64,000 nt of DNA from Ipomoea triloba (GCF_003576645.1 NC_044925.1:16961320-17025319); one strand, 5' to 3'; counted from the stretch's first letter, positions 32,701-44,280 are shown. The notes: generated from the letters alone by a model not told the origin. Made by a program: numbers and translations.

Positions 32701-34439
32701 GGTGCTCCGGCGGCTATGGCAGTTCGGCGTGGTGGCGGACGAACTGGCGGTCAACAGCAGCAACAGCGCGGTGGCTATCGCGCTGGATCCTCCGGTGGCC
32801 GTGGTCGCTGGAATCGCGGCCGAGGGCGCGGTGGTCGATCGCGGAATGGAGGCGTGCGGTGCCAAATCTGCAATGGGTCTGGTCACTCTGCTGTTTCTTG
32901 TTTTAGGCGCTACAGTGACACCCCGGGTCCGCAGGCACACATGGCTGTGTCGTCAGATGGTGTTAGTACTGTTGGCTCGCATCAGTGGTTTCCAGACACC
33001 GGGGCTACTAACCACGCCACCCTGATTCTTCGGTGATTTCATCTGCTGGTGGTTATGATGGCCCGGACACGCTTCGGGTCGGCAATGGTGCAGGTTTGCC
33101 TATTATTAGTGTTGGTTCTACTTCGTTAGCCTCTTTTGATAGATTGTTTAAATTAAATGATGTCTTACTTGTTCCCGGTCTGTCTTCGTCATTAATGTCT
33201 GTGCAAAAATTTGCGAAAGATAATGACGTGTTTTTTGAATTCCATTCTTCGTGTTTCTTTGTAAAGGATTGTTCCACCAAGAAGATTCTTTTTAGAGGGG
33301 GTGCGTCTGGGGGCTTATACACATGGCCGAGTTCGAGGTCTCCGGTTGCGCTTGTCGCTGCTCGTGCATCTCCTTCTACCTGGCACATGCGGCTTGGTCA
33401 CCCACACTTGCGGGTCTTACGTCAGATTTTAGAGTCTTCTGCTAGTTCGTTTAAATCTAGTGATTTGTCTAGTGTCTGTTCTGCTTGTCAGTTGGGAAAG
33501 TCTTCCCGTTTTCCCTTATCTCGTGTTTCTACTTCTACTACTCGTGTTTTAGAACTTGTGTACACTGATATTTGGGGCCCTACGCCGTTAATTTCTGCTA
33601 ATGGTTACAAATATTTTGTGTTATTTGTTGATGACTTTACGCGTTACATTTGGTTTTACCCTATGCGTGCGAAGTCTGATTTATATTCCATATTTGAGCG
33701 GTTTCGGTCACTAGTTGAACGGTCATTTTCCTCTAAAATACTTTCTATTCAATCGGACTTAGTGGGAGAATACAAAAAGCTGCATAACACTTTAGCTTCT
33801 CTTGGTATACGGCACAGGCAGTCCTGTGCCTATACACATGAACAAAACGGTCGAGTTGAGCGTAGGCATAGGCATGTTGTCGAAACTGGGCTTGCCTTAA
33901 TGGCTCAGGCATCAGTTCCCTCTCGTTTTTGGGACTATGCATTCGAGACGGCTGTTTATCTTATTAATAAAATGCCTACTCGTGTCTTACATAATGACTC
34001 TCCTCACTTCCGCTTACATCGTTCTCCGCCTTCGTATTCGTTTCTTCGGGTCTTTGGTTGTCTGTGTTTCCCTCTTCTTCGTCCCTGCAATCGCCACAAG
34101 CTTCAGTATCGGTCTTCTCCGTGTTTTTTTTTAGGATATCCTGATTCGTTCCGAGGCTATCGTTGTTTAGATATTAACACTAATAAGGTATTCATCTGTC
34201 GCCATGTGCGTTTTGATGAGTCTGCTTTCCCTTTTGCTGCTTCTGTTTCTGTACAGGCTCCGGTTCAGTCTCCTGCTCCACCTTGGGGGGTGGCTGCTCT
34301 ACCTACTCCGCTGGAGTCGGTGGCTATTTCTACTGCTGTTCCTCCTACGGCCTCTTTGGAATCCGAAGACCGCACTGTTACGGATGATCGCCTTGTTACT
34401 GTAGCTCCTCGTTCAGGCCGGGGCCGGCGTCCTAAGTAG
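32663..34439 (+). pseudogene. Copia gag C terminus, protease and integrase, frame-broken
   Basis: A Gly/Arg/Gln-rich linker leads to a CCHC knuckle (CQICNGSGHSAVSC) and a protease site (WFPDTGATNHAT) in one frame. After an apparent one-base loss near 33021 the original frame resumes with DTLRVGNGAGLPI. Integrase follows: zinc region (WHMRLGHPHLRVLRQIL ... CSACQLGKSSR) and core with YTDIWGP, IQSDLVGEY (normally a Gly-rich motif) and EQNGRVERRHRH. A TAG stop at 34437-34439 ends it after RSGRGRRPK. The two frame changes compensate each other. Confidence 0.85.
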
Positions 34440-36050
34440 CCTCCTCCTCCTCGGTCTCATGTTATGGCGACTCGTAGTCAGGAACCCACTCAGCATGTTG
34501 CTCTCTCTGCCGTTGTGTCGCCTGACCCGACATGTTATTCTCAGGCTGTGCGTTACCCGGAGTGGCGTGAGGCCATGGACTTAGAGTTTAATGCACTGTT
34601 TCAGAACCACACATGGCGCCTGGTTCCTCACACTCCTGGTATGAATGTTGTCGGGTGCAAATGGGTATTCCGTACCAAGCGGAAGGCAGATGGCACGATT
34701 GAGCGTCACAAGGCTCGTCTTGTGGCCAAGGGTTTTAATCAGATTGCCGGTCGAGATTTCTTTGAAACTTTTAGCCCGGTGGTTAAACCAACGACTGTGC
34801 GTCTACTTCTTTCCTTGGCTGTTTCCAGAGGTTAGTCTATTCGTCAATTGGATATTCATAACGCCTTTCTGAATGGGAATCTTGCTGAGACGGTCTATAT
34901 GCGTCAGCCTCCTGGGTATGAAGACGAGGCTGCGCCGACTCATGTTTGCTTGCTTCAGCGGTCCTTGTATGGGCTTAAGCAGGCTCCCCGTGCTTGGTTT
35001 GTTTGGTTGCACACTTTCCTGGTTTCTGTTGGTTTTGTTCCATCAAAGACTGATGTTTCTTTATTTATCTATTCCCGTGATGCCATTCAGTTGTATTTTC
35101 TGTTCTATGTTGATGATATCTTGGTCATGAGATCGGACTCGGCTCGGGTGTCTGATCTTGTGTCTAAGTTGGCTCTGGAGTTCAAGGTGCGTGACATGGG
35201 TACTCCGACCTTTTTCCTTGGTATTGAGACTGTCTCGGTGCCGGATGGTCTGTTTCTGTCACAGCGTCGGTACATGACTGACATTCTTAAACGCTCTGGC
35301 ATGGTTGATTGTAAACCGGTGTCTACCCAGGTTTCTCTTGTGAAGTCTGCGGATGTTCTGGTGGTTCCGTATGCTGATCCTACGCAGTATCGCAGTTTAG
35401 CAGGTGCTCTTCAATATCTTAAGGTGACTCGCCCGGATTTATCTTATGCTGTTAATTTACTGTGTCAGCATATGCATGCTCCCTCGACTGCTGACTGGTG
35501 TATGCTCAAGCGGGTAATCCGATATGTTAAAGGGACTATGCATTATGGTCTTCATGTTACGAGGTCTGTCTCTTCCGATCTTCATGCTTTCTCGGACTCG
35601 GATTGGGCTGGTAATCCTGATGATCGGAAGTCCACGAGCGGTTTTGCAGTGTATTTTGGTGATAATTTGGTTTCCTGGTCTTGTCGCAAGCAGCGCACGG
35701 TGGCACGGTCGTCGACTGAAGCTGAATACAAGGCGTTTGCGGATGTGACTGCGGAAGTGACTTGGCTTGTGTCTCTTCTGAAGGAAATTGGGTTACCTGT
35801 GCGCTCGGTTCCTTGCCTGTGGTGTGACAACTTAGGAGCTACGTACTTGTGCGCCAACCCTGTCTTTCATGCTCGCACGAAGCATGTTGAGATTGATTTT
35901 CACTTCGTGCGGGACAAGGTGGCCAAAAAGGAGCTGCAGGTTCACTTCATCTCTACAAAAGATCAGTTGGCTGATGTCTTTACTAAGCCTCTTTCGTCTT
36001 CTCGTTTTACTTTTTTGCGTACCAAGCTCAAGGTGATTGCACAACCCTGA
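34440..36050 (+). pseudogene. Copia reverse transcriptase and RNase H, one internal stop
   Basis: The integrase frame continues after the stop: [71 protein letters not shown] stop at 34833-34835 falls just before [14 protein letters not shown], where relatives usually have Trp. Downstream are [15 protein letters not shown], the RT active site YVDDILVM, and RNase H ([57 protein letters not shown]). The end is [15 protein letters not shown], with stop at 36048-36050. Confidence 0.88.
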
Positions 36051-36054
36051 GCTT

Positions 36055-36063
36055 GAGGGGGAG
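36055..36063 (+). promoter_or_regulatory. Polypurine tract
   Basis: GAGGGGGAG immediately before the 3' LTR start TGTTAGG. Confidence 0.85.
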
Positions 36064-36168
36064 TGTTAGGACTCTAGTTGTTGTGTTATACTAGACCTCT
36101 CACTTCCATAGTTTAGATATATTATCTCTGTACACTTACGTTATTGATTAGTGAATTCAATCCTCATC
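36064..36168 (+). repeat. 3' LTR of the 31.8-kb copia element
   Basis: Same 105-bp sequence as the 5' LTR, followed directly by the target duplication AGTAA. Confidence 0.9.
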
Positions 36169-36173
36169 AGTAA

Positions 36174-37440
36174 TACTGTATTATTATTAGTAGTAGTAAT
36201 TTTAATCTAGAATTGTAATAGAAATAGGAAAGTAGGAAAAAGAATATATTGTATTAGAAATTGTATTACCATATTTTGATGTACAATTATAGTATGAATA
36301 GAAATTGTATTATCATATTTTACAATATTACGCAAACTTTAATAGTATAGGAATGTTTTGGGCAGGAAGTTAAAAGGGAGATCTTTTTTTTTATTAATAG
36401 TATAGATTACGTTGCAGGAAAATATATGTACTATATTATTACGATTAATAATTTTAATTTAGAATTGTATTACGAATAGGAAGGTAGGAAAGAATATATT
36501 GTTAGAAATTGTATTACTATATTTTAATGTACAATTGTAGTACGAATGAGAATTGTATTACCATATTATACAATATTACGCAAACCTTAATAGTATAGGA
36601 GTATTTTGGTCGGAAAGTTAAAATTGAGGATCTTGGTTTTATAATACAATATTACGTTGCAGGGAAGTATATGTACTGTATTAGTGTATTATTACGATTA
36701 GTAATTTTAATCTAGAATTATATTACGAATATTAAAGTAGGAAAAAATATATTGTATTAAGAATTGTATTAACATATTTTAATGTGCAATTGTAGTACGA
36801 ATATAAATTGTATTACCATATTTTACAATATTACGCAAACCTTAATAGTATAGGAGTGTCTTGGACAGGAAGTTAAAATGAATATTTTTTATTAATAGTA
36901 TAGATTACGTTGCAGGGAAATATATGTACTGTATTACTACGATTAATAATTTTAATGTAGAATTGTATTACAAATAGGAATGTATGAAAGAATATATTGT
37001 ATTAGCAACTGTATTACCATATTTTAATGGTACCAATAGGAATTGTATTAAAATATTATACAATATTACACAAGCCTTAATAATATAGAAGTCTTTTGGG
37101 CGAAAAGTTAAAATGGAGGATTTTGGTTTTATAATTCAATATTTTATAATATTACGTTGCAATAAAGTATATGTACTCTATTACTGTATTATTACGATTA
37201 GTAATTTTAATATACAATTGTATTACGAATAGGAAAGTAGAAAAAAATATATTGTATTATTAGGAATTGTATTACCATATGTTAATGTACAGTTGTAATA
37301 CGAATATGAATTGTATTATCATATTTTATAATATTACGCAAACCATAATAGTATATGAGTATTTTGTGTGGGAAGTTAAAATGGATAATTTTATTTTTAT
37401 TAATAGTATAGATTAATAATTTTAATCTAAAATTGTATTA
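36174..37440 (+). repeat. Tandem array of five units of about 250 bp
   Basis: Each unit carries TTACGTTGCAGG(G/A)AA, TATATGTACTGTATTA, AGAATTGTATTACGAATAGG, ATTACCATATTTTAATGTAC, TTACGCAAAC and GAAGTTAAAATGGA in that order. The GTTGCA landmark falls at 36411, 36656, 36909 and 37156, with a degenerate one near 37442, so the period is 245-285 bp. The 51.8-52.0 kb paralogue keeps one unit before a gypsy insertion. No coding content. Confidence 0.85.
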
Positions 37441-38447
37441 CGTTGTGTGTGTTTTATGTTTTCACAAAAGTAGTTCTAATTCTTAATGTCTATTACTCTA
37501 TTAACCATGCTTGAAGAAACTTGTGCTCCTTAGCTCATAATTCTTGCATATCTACGAATTTTCTTTGTCCATTTTTATTTACAACTATTTTAATTTGCCC
37601 ATCATAACTTGATTGCAGGAATATGTGTCACATGAGGAGAATACTTCTAAAGAAATTTCTGGAAAACCAAGGTAAAAACGTAACACATATATGATTGATC
37701 CTCAGACTAATGCATGTTTTAGTTGAACTATAAGTTCGTTTTTGGGAAAGCTTTGAGGATTCTTTTCAGCACCAAAACGCCATTCGCGAGCTGACAGGTT
37801 GAAACCAAGAAGGTCATCTAATAGGCCGGTTCCGTTGGGAGTTCAACTTATAACCTTGTAGTTATCAAGTCAAAAAGTTTGACCAACTTGACTAGAGTTG
37901 CCAATGAAATAAATCAGCCTATGTTAGATATAGCTAACGGTGTCAAACCAAGAAACCCAATAACTTACTTCAGCAGCCTGACCAACTTGGCGTGATTGCC
38001 CCTAAGGGTCTGTACTCTTATCTATAGAGGTTGATGATATACTAAGAGAATATATGGTGTTTGCAGGGCCAATTTACTAAACAACACTGAGCAGGAGGTT
38101 GTTATCTGTGATGTTTGCCAGGAACAAGTTGGTTTCTCTTCTCCTCCCTATATGCTGTGTGAAATTCAATTCTGCAGATTTTGGACTTTAATTATTATAT
38201 TATATATGGATTCACACTGCATGCATGCTTTATTGCAGATAATGAAGTCAAATTGTTTGAGATCTAACTGGGGACAGACTTACTGTCAGAAGCATGCATC
38301 TGATGGAACTCCCACCTGCAGTGCCTGTTCCAGATTCAAGGTTTGGACTTAAACATGAAATAAACAGTTAATTCCAGTGAAAGTCTCATATCTTTCGTAG
38401 TAATTTCACTTTTAGTCACAAACTAACATTTCTGCATGCCTTCAGTC

Positions 38448-38695
38448 ATCTAGACTTATAATTTTTAGGCACTTTTGGTCCTTCTGAGAGCTTTTGTGGC
38501 CAAGGTCCATTTTAGGCGAGGTAATATCGTCCAATCAACTTTGTTTTTCTTCTCCAAATAGCATTATTTATACCATATTGAAGCTTTTTGGAGAAGAAAA
38601 AAGTTGATCGAACAATTTTACCATCACCAAAAAGGGGCATTGACCGAAAAAGGTGTCAAAATGACCAAAAGTGTCTAAAATTAAAAATCTGGAAT
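38448..38695. mobile_element. Foldback MITE in an intron of the DA1-related gene
   Basis: The left half, from TAGACTTATAATTTTTAGGC, through TTTTGGTCCTTCTGAGAGC, to CAACTTTGTTTTTCTTCTCC, is mirrored by the right half, whose reverse complement reads TTTTTAATTTTAGACACTTT, TTTTGGTCATTTTGACACC and CAACTTTTTTCTTCTCC. Arms are about 110 bp with moderate mismatch, so the whole element is nearly one hairpin. Confidence 0.75.
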
Positions 38696-39224
38696 GGTTG
38701 AAGACAAAAATATTAGTCTGAGACTAAATGAAATTATTGCACCCATAATATGATCTGTCAAAGTAATGAAACATTTGTGAAATGATTTATTAACTTTTAC
38801 ACAAATACACAATATGTAACAATCCAGCATCCAAGAACTTAACTTATTGGTTTTTGCAGATAAGAAATGTCGAGTTTTTCGGTCTCAACGACGGCCGAAA
38901 GCTCTGCCCTGACTGTCATTCTACAGCAGTTCTAGATCCTGAGAGCTTCAAGTCCATAGTTTCTGAAGTGCACAATTTCTTCGCAGGACTAAATATGCAT
39001 ATTGCACTTAGTTGATCTGTTTGAGATGAACATACTAGTCCCTCACTAGACTGCTATGCTTATGGGGTTGACCACTTATAAGATAGACGCTATCCCTTTT
39101 GTGAATTGGTCATTGCAACAACGAAGGAACATTGAGATTCGCCGTCATTGCACAGTGACTGACATGATGGTTCTGTATGGATTTCCCAGGTAATTTGTGA
39201 TTCATTACCACCTATGAGCGTTTA

Positions 39225-39320
39225 GGTTAGATCTAGCGCTTACTACTCAGAGGCCAAAAGCTAGCTATAGTTAGTAGCGAAGGGGGCAACTTATTTCATT
39301 ACTTATAGCTTGCCATCACA
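39225..39320 (+). mobile_element. Short SINE-like fragment
   Basis: TTAGATCTAGCGCTTACTAC followed by AGAGGCCAAAAGC resembles, on the opposite strand, the segment near 39690-39750. This suggests two copies of one small tRNA-like family in opposite orientation. Boundaries uncertain. Confidence 0.35.
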
Positions 39321-39344
39321 TTGTTCGACAAATTATTATGTGAA

Positions 39345-39515
39345 CTCATGTCCACCTTGCAAGGTGGACTTTGATCCAAAATGCACAATTTATATACTGA
39401 ATGTTCACAACTAAATGTTTACAATTTACATAAATGTTCATAATTGTTGTGAACATTCAGTAGTAGGCCAGGTAAATTGTGAACATTCAGTACGTCCACC
39501 TTGCAAGGTGGATCC
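39345..39515. mobile_element. Small palindromic MITE with CCACCTTGCAAGGTGG ends
   Basis: Both ends carry the palindrome GTCCACCTTGCAAGGTGGA (39351-39370 and 39495-39513). The interior has TGAATGTTCACAA and TTGTGAACATTCAG, again inverted. It is about 165 bp inside an intron of the DA1-related gene. Confidence 0.75.
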
Positions 39516-39529
39516 GGGTCAATGGCATA

Positions 39530-39765
39530 ACTAATGACATTGTTCGAGATAGACTAGGTGCTAGACTTAGCCGTTATGGATTTTGTTGGTCTCTGACCAA
39601 CAATCTCCCGCCACTAAATACTAGACATGGCACCTTTACCGACCCTGCCCAACAATTCCTCTCCCAGGACCAACCAATTTAATTTATTATTGCTGGGAAT
39701 GGAACCCGCTTTTGGCGCAAGTAGTAAGCGCTTGATCCTAACCGTATATATATGTTGACATATTT
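39530..39765 (-). mobile_element. Possible tRNA-derived SINE, minus strand
   Basis: The reverse complement contains GGATCAAGCGCTTACTACTT followed by GCGGGTTCCATTCCC, resembling A and B boxes. Two further segments (39540-39580, 39590-39640) fit a SINE body. No target duplication identified. Confidence 0.4.
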
Positions 39766-40393
39766 GACCAATAAGTTATAATCAAAGTATTAGATTCAAT
39801 CATTCAGTCATACTTAATTTTTTTTTTATTTGTATAAATTAAATTTGTAATGTAATCTTTATTAATTTCATGATCTGTCTAATCAGCAGGTTACTTACTG
39901 GAAGAATATTGGCTCACGAATTTATGCATACTTGGATGCGGCTCCAAGGTTATAATGGAATAGCAGGGAACTGGGTTGAGGAAGGCATGTGTGAGCTAAT
40001 GGCTTATGCATGGTTAGAGTGGTATGGCTTGTTTGGTAAAGAAATGTATGGTGAAGATGAAAAGGCTTGTTTTATGAGGAATTTGAAAGAGCATTTAATG
40101 AAGAGAACGGAAGGAAACTCTTGTAGAATTTATGGGGATGGCTTCAGAGACGCTAAATCGGCTGTTAAGATATATGGCTTTGAACATACCATGAAATGCA
40201 TTGCTTATACAGGCAACTTCCCATGTTGATCTATGTAGATTTTTTTTTAGTAAGTTATGTTGTTCATTGCACAATTTTATATATTAATTCAATTTATGGA
40301 TGGCATGTAGGCCTTTTAAATGTCTACATTTTATTCATTTTTTGTGATGCACTATGTTTGCACAAATATTGCACAGATTGCATTTGTTTAATT

Positions 40394-40557
40394 TTTTTTT
40401 GAATACTATTGACCCTATTACATGTAGTATCTGTCCATATACTTCCTCAACCTAGTGAAGCCCAACAAAGTCAACATTGGCCCCACTGAGGCTCGAACCC
40501 ATGACCTCGCACTTGAGAAAATCACTTCATGCCACTTGACCACAAGGCCTTTGGCAT
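40394..40557 (-). mobile_element. tRNA-derived SINE with 11-bp target duplication
   Basis: On the minus strand the head has an A-box-like TGGTCAAGTGGC and a B box GGGTTCGAGCC, and the tail runs to ATTC plus an A tract at the low-coordinate end. TTTGTTTAATT flanks it on both sides (40383-40393 and 40558-40568), the mark of target-primed insertion. At 164 bp it is a typical plant SINE. The body is not a functional tRNA gene. Confidence 0.8.
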
Positions 40558-40568
40558 TTTGTTTAATT

Positions 40569-41105
40569 AATCACTAATGTGGACAAACTTGTTTCAATTT
40601 AATGTTTCATAACAGTACGTACTAAATGCTTAATGTATATGTATATAGTAAATGCTCTAAAATAATATCAATCCTAATTAAACTCCGATATGTCTTCATA
40701 TTCATTATTAATTCAAGAAGTATTCATCCAACTTTTATTTATCACAAGCCAAATTAAAATAATATTATATTAAACCTAATTAAACTTTTGTTAACACTAA
40801 TTCAACAAATTTCTAAAATAATAATAATATAATAAACAAAAATAATTTAAACATAGACCACGGTGTGACTAATCACCAGATGCACAAGAGAAAGATAAAA
40901 CATAAATAAGTATAGACCATAGTGTGGCCAATCACCGGATGCACAAAGGAAAGCGAAAAGTTCGTAAGAAAAATTTGAGAAAGATCTTACCTTAACTATT
41001 GTAAATATAGAACAATGTCGAAGAACACATGAAACGAACGCAAGTTGCAGAATATGAACGCAGACTGCACATAACTAACAAAAATGAAACCTGGAAAATT
41101 TGTGT
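40569..41105. other. AT-rich spacer, no gene seen
   Basis: A duplicated segment of about 55 bp is visible: ATAGACCA(C/T)(G/A)GTGTG(A/G)C with CAATCACC(A/G)GATGCACAA (40853-40892 and 40912-40950). Nothing else recognisable. Confidence 0.5.
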
Positions 41106-41107
41106 CA

Positions 41108-41600
41108 TGTTCATGGTTGAAAAAATCGCTAGGCGCTCGGGTAGCGCCTAGGGACTAGGACGCCTAGGCGGGGATTAATCGGCGCCTAGACGCCCGTGTA
41201 TTTTTTTTTTTTTTAAATTTGCTTAAGTATTTTAAATTTTTTTAAAGACTAATAATTATAAATTATATTACACTTTAATAGTAAAATTTTAAATATTAAA
41301 TTAAAAAATATCTAGAGTTTGTACAATTTAAGATTATTTCGCTCAAAATGATGTTGTTTTGAGTGAAATAACTCATTAAAAAAAAAAGAACAATAGTTAA
41401 TCGGCCGACTTGGCGGCCTAGTTGGCGCCTAGGAGGCCTAGGCGGTCAGCGCCTAAGCGGCCTAGGCAGTGCTTTGGCGGTCGCCTAGCCAGCCAGCCGC
41501 CTAGATCACCATTTAAGGTTATACGCTAGGCAGTCGACCAGCGGCTAGCACCAAGGCGGGATTAATCGACGTCTAGGCTGAATTTTTACAACATTGGTCG
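41108..41600. mobile_element. CGCCTAGGCG-rich palindromic element
   Basis: The left edge ATGGTTGAAAAAATCGCTAG is mirrored by the right edge, whose reverse complement is AATGTTGTAAAAATTCAGCC. Both flanks are packed with GCCTAGGCG and GGCGCCTAG, giving many overlapping short palindromes around an AT-rich centre (41205-41395). This type of repeat is widespread in plant genomes. Superfamily not established. Confidence 0.6.
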
Positions 41601-41834
41601 TGTTAGATTAACACTACCTTAAGTCGATGACCTAATTAAGCACAACAAGTAGTTTGAGACTAAATAGAGAAAATCCACTATAGCCGGAAACTAAATTTGT
41701 ATTAACTCTGAAAACAACACAAACTATTGGACTACACATTAAGGTGAGGTTCAATGGGCCATAAAGGAGCCCAGATTTAAATAAAATCAAACATACATGA
41801 GATATATTGAAAGACATGCGTGCACAGGCTGAGG

Positions 41835-42593
41835 GAAAATTATATTGTGCACCACGGTGCACATAGCAATGTGCACCACGTACCTAAACGACGTCGTTTT
41901 GAGCATTGTAAACTAATCGTCCATTTTTTTTTGGAAATCACGTTTCCCGTTTCGGCCGGTCTCTGTATTTATGTTAATATTCTGTGTATTCCAGGCAATC
42001 ATTCTGTGTATTCTAGGCAACCGTTCTGTGTATTATTGGCAACCGTTATGTGTATTCATGTTAGTAACACATGTTGTGATTTCATGTTAGTAACACATGT
42101 TGTGATGTGTTTGTGCATTCGAATGTTTAGGAGGATGAGTTCTGTGTATTTTGTGTAAATATTATGTGTATTCATGTTATTAACACAAGTTGTGATGTGT
42201 TTGTGCATTCGAATGTTAGGAGGATGAGTTCTGTGTATTATGGGCATCAATATTCTGTGTATTATGGGCAAACATTCTGTGTATTCTAGGCAAACGTTCT
42301 CTGTATTCTATATAATGATTATGTGTATTATAGATAATGAATTCCCTGGAGTCATTCGCGTCCACTAACATCTGTGTATTTTGTGTTAATATTCTGTGTA
42401 TTCTGGGCAAACATTCTGTGTATTTTAGGCAAACATTCTCTGTATTATAGATAATGATTATGTGTATTATAGATAATGAATTCCCTGAGTCATTCGCGTC
42501 CGCGTCTACTAACACCCAAACGACGTCGTTTTACGTGCATGGTGCACATTGCTATGTGCACCGTGGTGCAGGGTATAACGATTGGCTGAGGCA
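41835..42593 (-). mobile_element. Mutator-like MITE, copy 2, inverted, 8-bp target duplication
   Basis: GGCTGAGG flanks both ends (41827-41834 and 42594-42601). The end sequences and the ACACAGAAT-type minisatellite match the element at 23001-23726 but in reverse orientation. The GTGCACCACGGTGCAC and AAACGACGTCGTTT palindromes are well preserved at the left end. It has an additional repeat block around 42380-42470 compared with copy 1. Confidence 0.75.
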
Positions 42594-42601
42594 TGAGCAT
42601 G

Positions 42602-42850
42602 CGTACACCCGTGCAAGAAACAGAAAGAAAAGCAATTGGGAGAGGAGTGGTGCATGGGTACTTAAATTGGCGTGCTTAAGCCGTGCATTTGCCTGTGCAT
42701 TCATTTGTGGCTTCAGGAGACATAATCAAGTTTTACTAAAACTTGAGTCGATCTAAATAATATATACATGGAAACAAATTTTCATATAAAAATATCAAAA
42801 CTTTTCATTAATCAATTAAGGGCATATCAAAATTATACGGAGTATTTGTA
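42602..42850. other. Spacer with one 100-codon open frame, no family recognised
   Basis: The plus-strand frame ending near 42756 begins within the MITE; its downstream part (CLSRAFACAFICGFRRHNQV) has no recognisable motif. I see no gene. Confidence 0.4.
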
Positions 42851-44280
42851 TAAAATAAATCAATTACTATTATAATATTATTTTAAATTAAGCACTTTAA
42901 TATGAAATATTATAATAATCAAGAAAAGTGTACTAAATAGTATTCAATAATAATCACATAAATAATCAAAAAAATATATACTTTTTAGATATCACAATAC
43001 TATAATTATTACTACCATAAAATCCTATTTCAATAATAATATATCATCATCAAATCATCCAAAATATTAATCGTTTCAAATATAGAATATTTTTAAAATA
43101 ACCATTATGATAATGATTAATATAATACTACCAAAATACCTAATATTTAATTTGGTAACATATAAAAATTTTCAATTATCAATATGGAATATTTTCAAAA
43201 TAATACAATGATAATAAATACTACCAAAAAAATATATAATATATATTTGGTAATAAATTTTCATGCCAAAACTACAAAAGCACCTGAAGCTCCCAACTGA
43301 GTGCGTGCATTCCACGTGCGCGACGGACACATTAATTTGCATTTGTTTGAAATAAAAATCAATAAATTAAAACTGTGTCGATCAGCAACTCACCAATTTT
43401 CATAATAGGTCTCGACAATCTCGACAATCCTCTATAGATTCTTTAAATTATACCACATTGAGAAATAAAAATCAATAAAATAACATCATCAACTCACCAA
43501 TTTCCATAATAGGCCTTGACAATCCTCTATAGCTTCTTCAAATTGGGTATGTACTGTGTGATGATAATGCGTTATTTTTACCGTCTGTTTGAATTGTTGT
43601 CAAGATAGAGGATACACTCACTAATGGTGGTTCCTAGATGTAGATATGACTGGATTGATCTCCATAAACAATACATTGTGTCATTTACTTTCTGTTTAAG
43701 GTTTGTGTTGTTTTCAAATATTGTTTTAGTGTGCAATTCTTTCATTATTTCTTTTTTCTGGAGTGAAAGAGAGAGAATAACTAGAGAGAAAAATAAGAGC
43801 GCCCAATCGACGCGTGCACGCCACGCGCACTCTGGGTGCATAAAGACTCCACTTTTTTTTTAATTAAACACTTTAATAAGAAATATTATAATATAATAAT
43901 CATGAAAATTTTACTAAATAGTATTCAATAATTATCACATAAATAATCAAAAAAAATAAATTTTTTAAAGATCACAATAATATAATTATTACTACCATAA
44001 ATTCTTATTTAAAATTCAATAATAATATATCATTATCAAATCATCCAATATATTAATCTTTTAAACATATTTTAAAAATAATCATTATGATAATGATTAA
44101 TATAATATTACCAAAATACCTAATATTTAATTTTGTAATATATAAAATTTTCCAATTATCAATATGGAATATTTTCAAAATAACACAATGATAATAAAAA
44201 CTACCAAAAAATATATAATATATAATTGGTATAAATTTTCATGTCATAACTACAAAATTCACTACTATCCTATACTCTCA
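42850..44280 (+). repeat. AT-rich duplication, period about 1 kb, containing R copy 2
   Basis: Bases 42880-43280 and 43855-44260 are homologous in the same orientation (TAGTATTCAATAATAATCAC, ATTATTACTACCATAAA, ATATGGAATATTTTCAAAAT). Between them lies a shortened copy of repeat family R (about 43335-43850) ending in the GC-rich core GTGCACGCCACGCGCAC. Confidence 0.75.

Larger units (their letters stand above)
31826..36168 (+). mobile_element. Copia retrotransposon, probably Ale lineage, 105-bp LTRs, AGTAA target duplication
   Basis: Two apparently identical 105-bp LTRs (31826-31930, 36064-36168) bracket a gag-pol region. AGTAA flanks both ends (31821-31825, 36169-36173), and the paralogous locus at 51772-51776 has AGTAA once with no element. 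Primer-binding site TGGTATCAG directly follows the left LTR, and a polypurine tract GAGGGGGAG directly precedes the right one. PR-IN-RT-RH order shows copia. The short LTR and the gag text NYLFWRTQLLPFLRGQ are typical of the Ale/Retrofit lineage (recalled). Coding is broken by three TAG stops and two frame changes, so the copy is not autonomous despite being young. Confidence 0.92.
37619..40229 (+). pseudogene. DA1-related (LIM plus peptidase) gene, degraded or partial
   Basis: Exon-like blocks with AG/GT borders: 37619-37671, 38067-38127 (EVVICDVCQEQ), 38239-38340 (YCQKHASDGTPTCSACSRFK), 38860-about 39010 (IRNVEFFGLNDGRKLCPDCHSTAVLD, HNFFAGLNM), about 39060-39189 (RRHCTVTDMMVLYGFP) and 39900-40229 (LLTGRILAHEFMHTWMRLQGY, EEGMCELMAYAWLEW, YGDGFRDAKSAV, TGNFPC). 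The last holds the HExxH zinc-peptidase motif (HEFMH). The order LIM cysteines, GLNDGRKLC and HExxH matches plant DA1/DAR proteins, peptidases linked to the ubiquitin pathway and organ size in Arabidopsis. The N-terminal ubiquitin-interacting motifs and first LIM domain are not seen. A TGA after NMHIALS and a TAG further on block the junction between the fourth and fifth blocks. A functional gene with unusual splicing cannot be excluded. Confidence 0.7.

Noticed and set aside
31826..36168. TAG codons as reassigned or read-through codons
   Set aside because: Other genes in the window end normally, two extra frame changes are also present, and point mutation is the simpler explanation.
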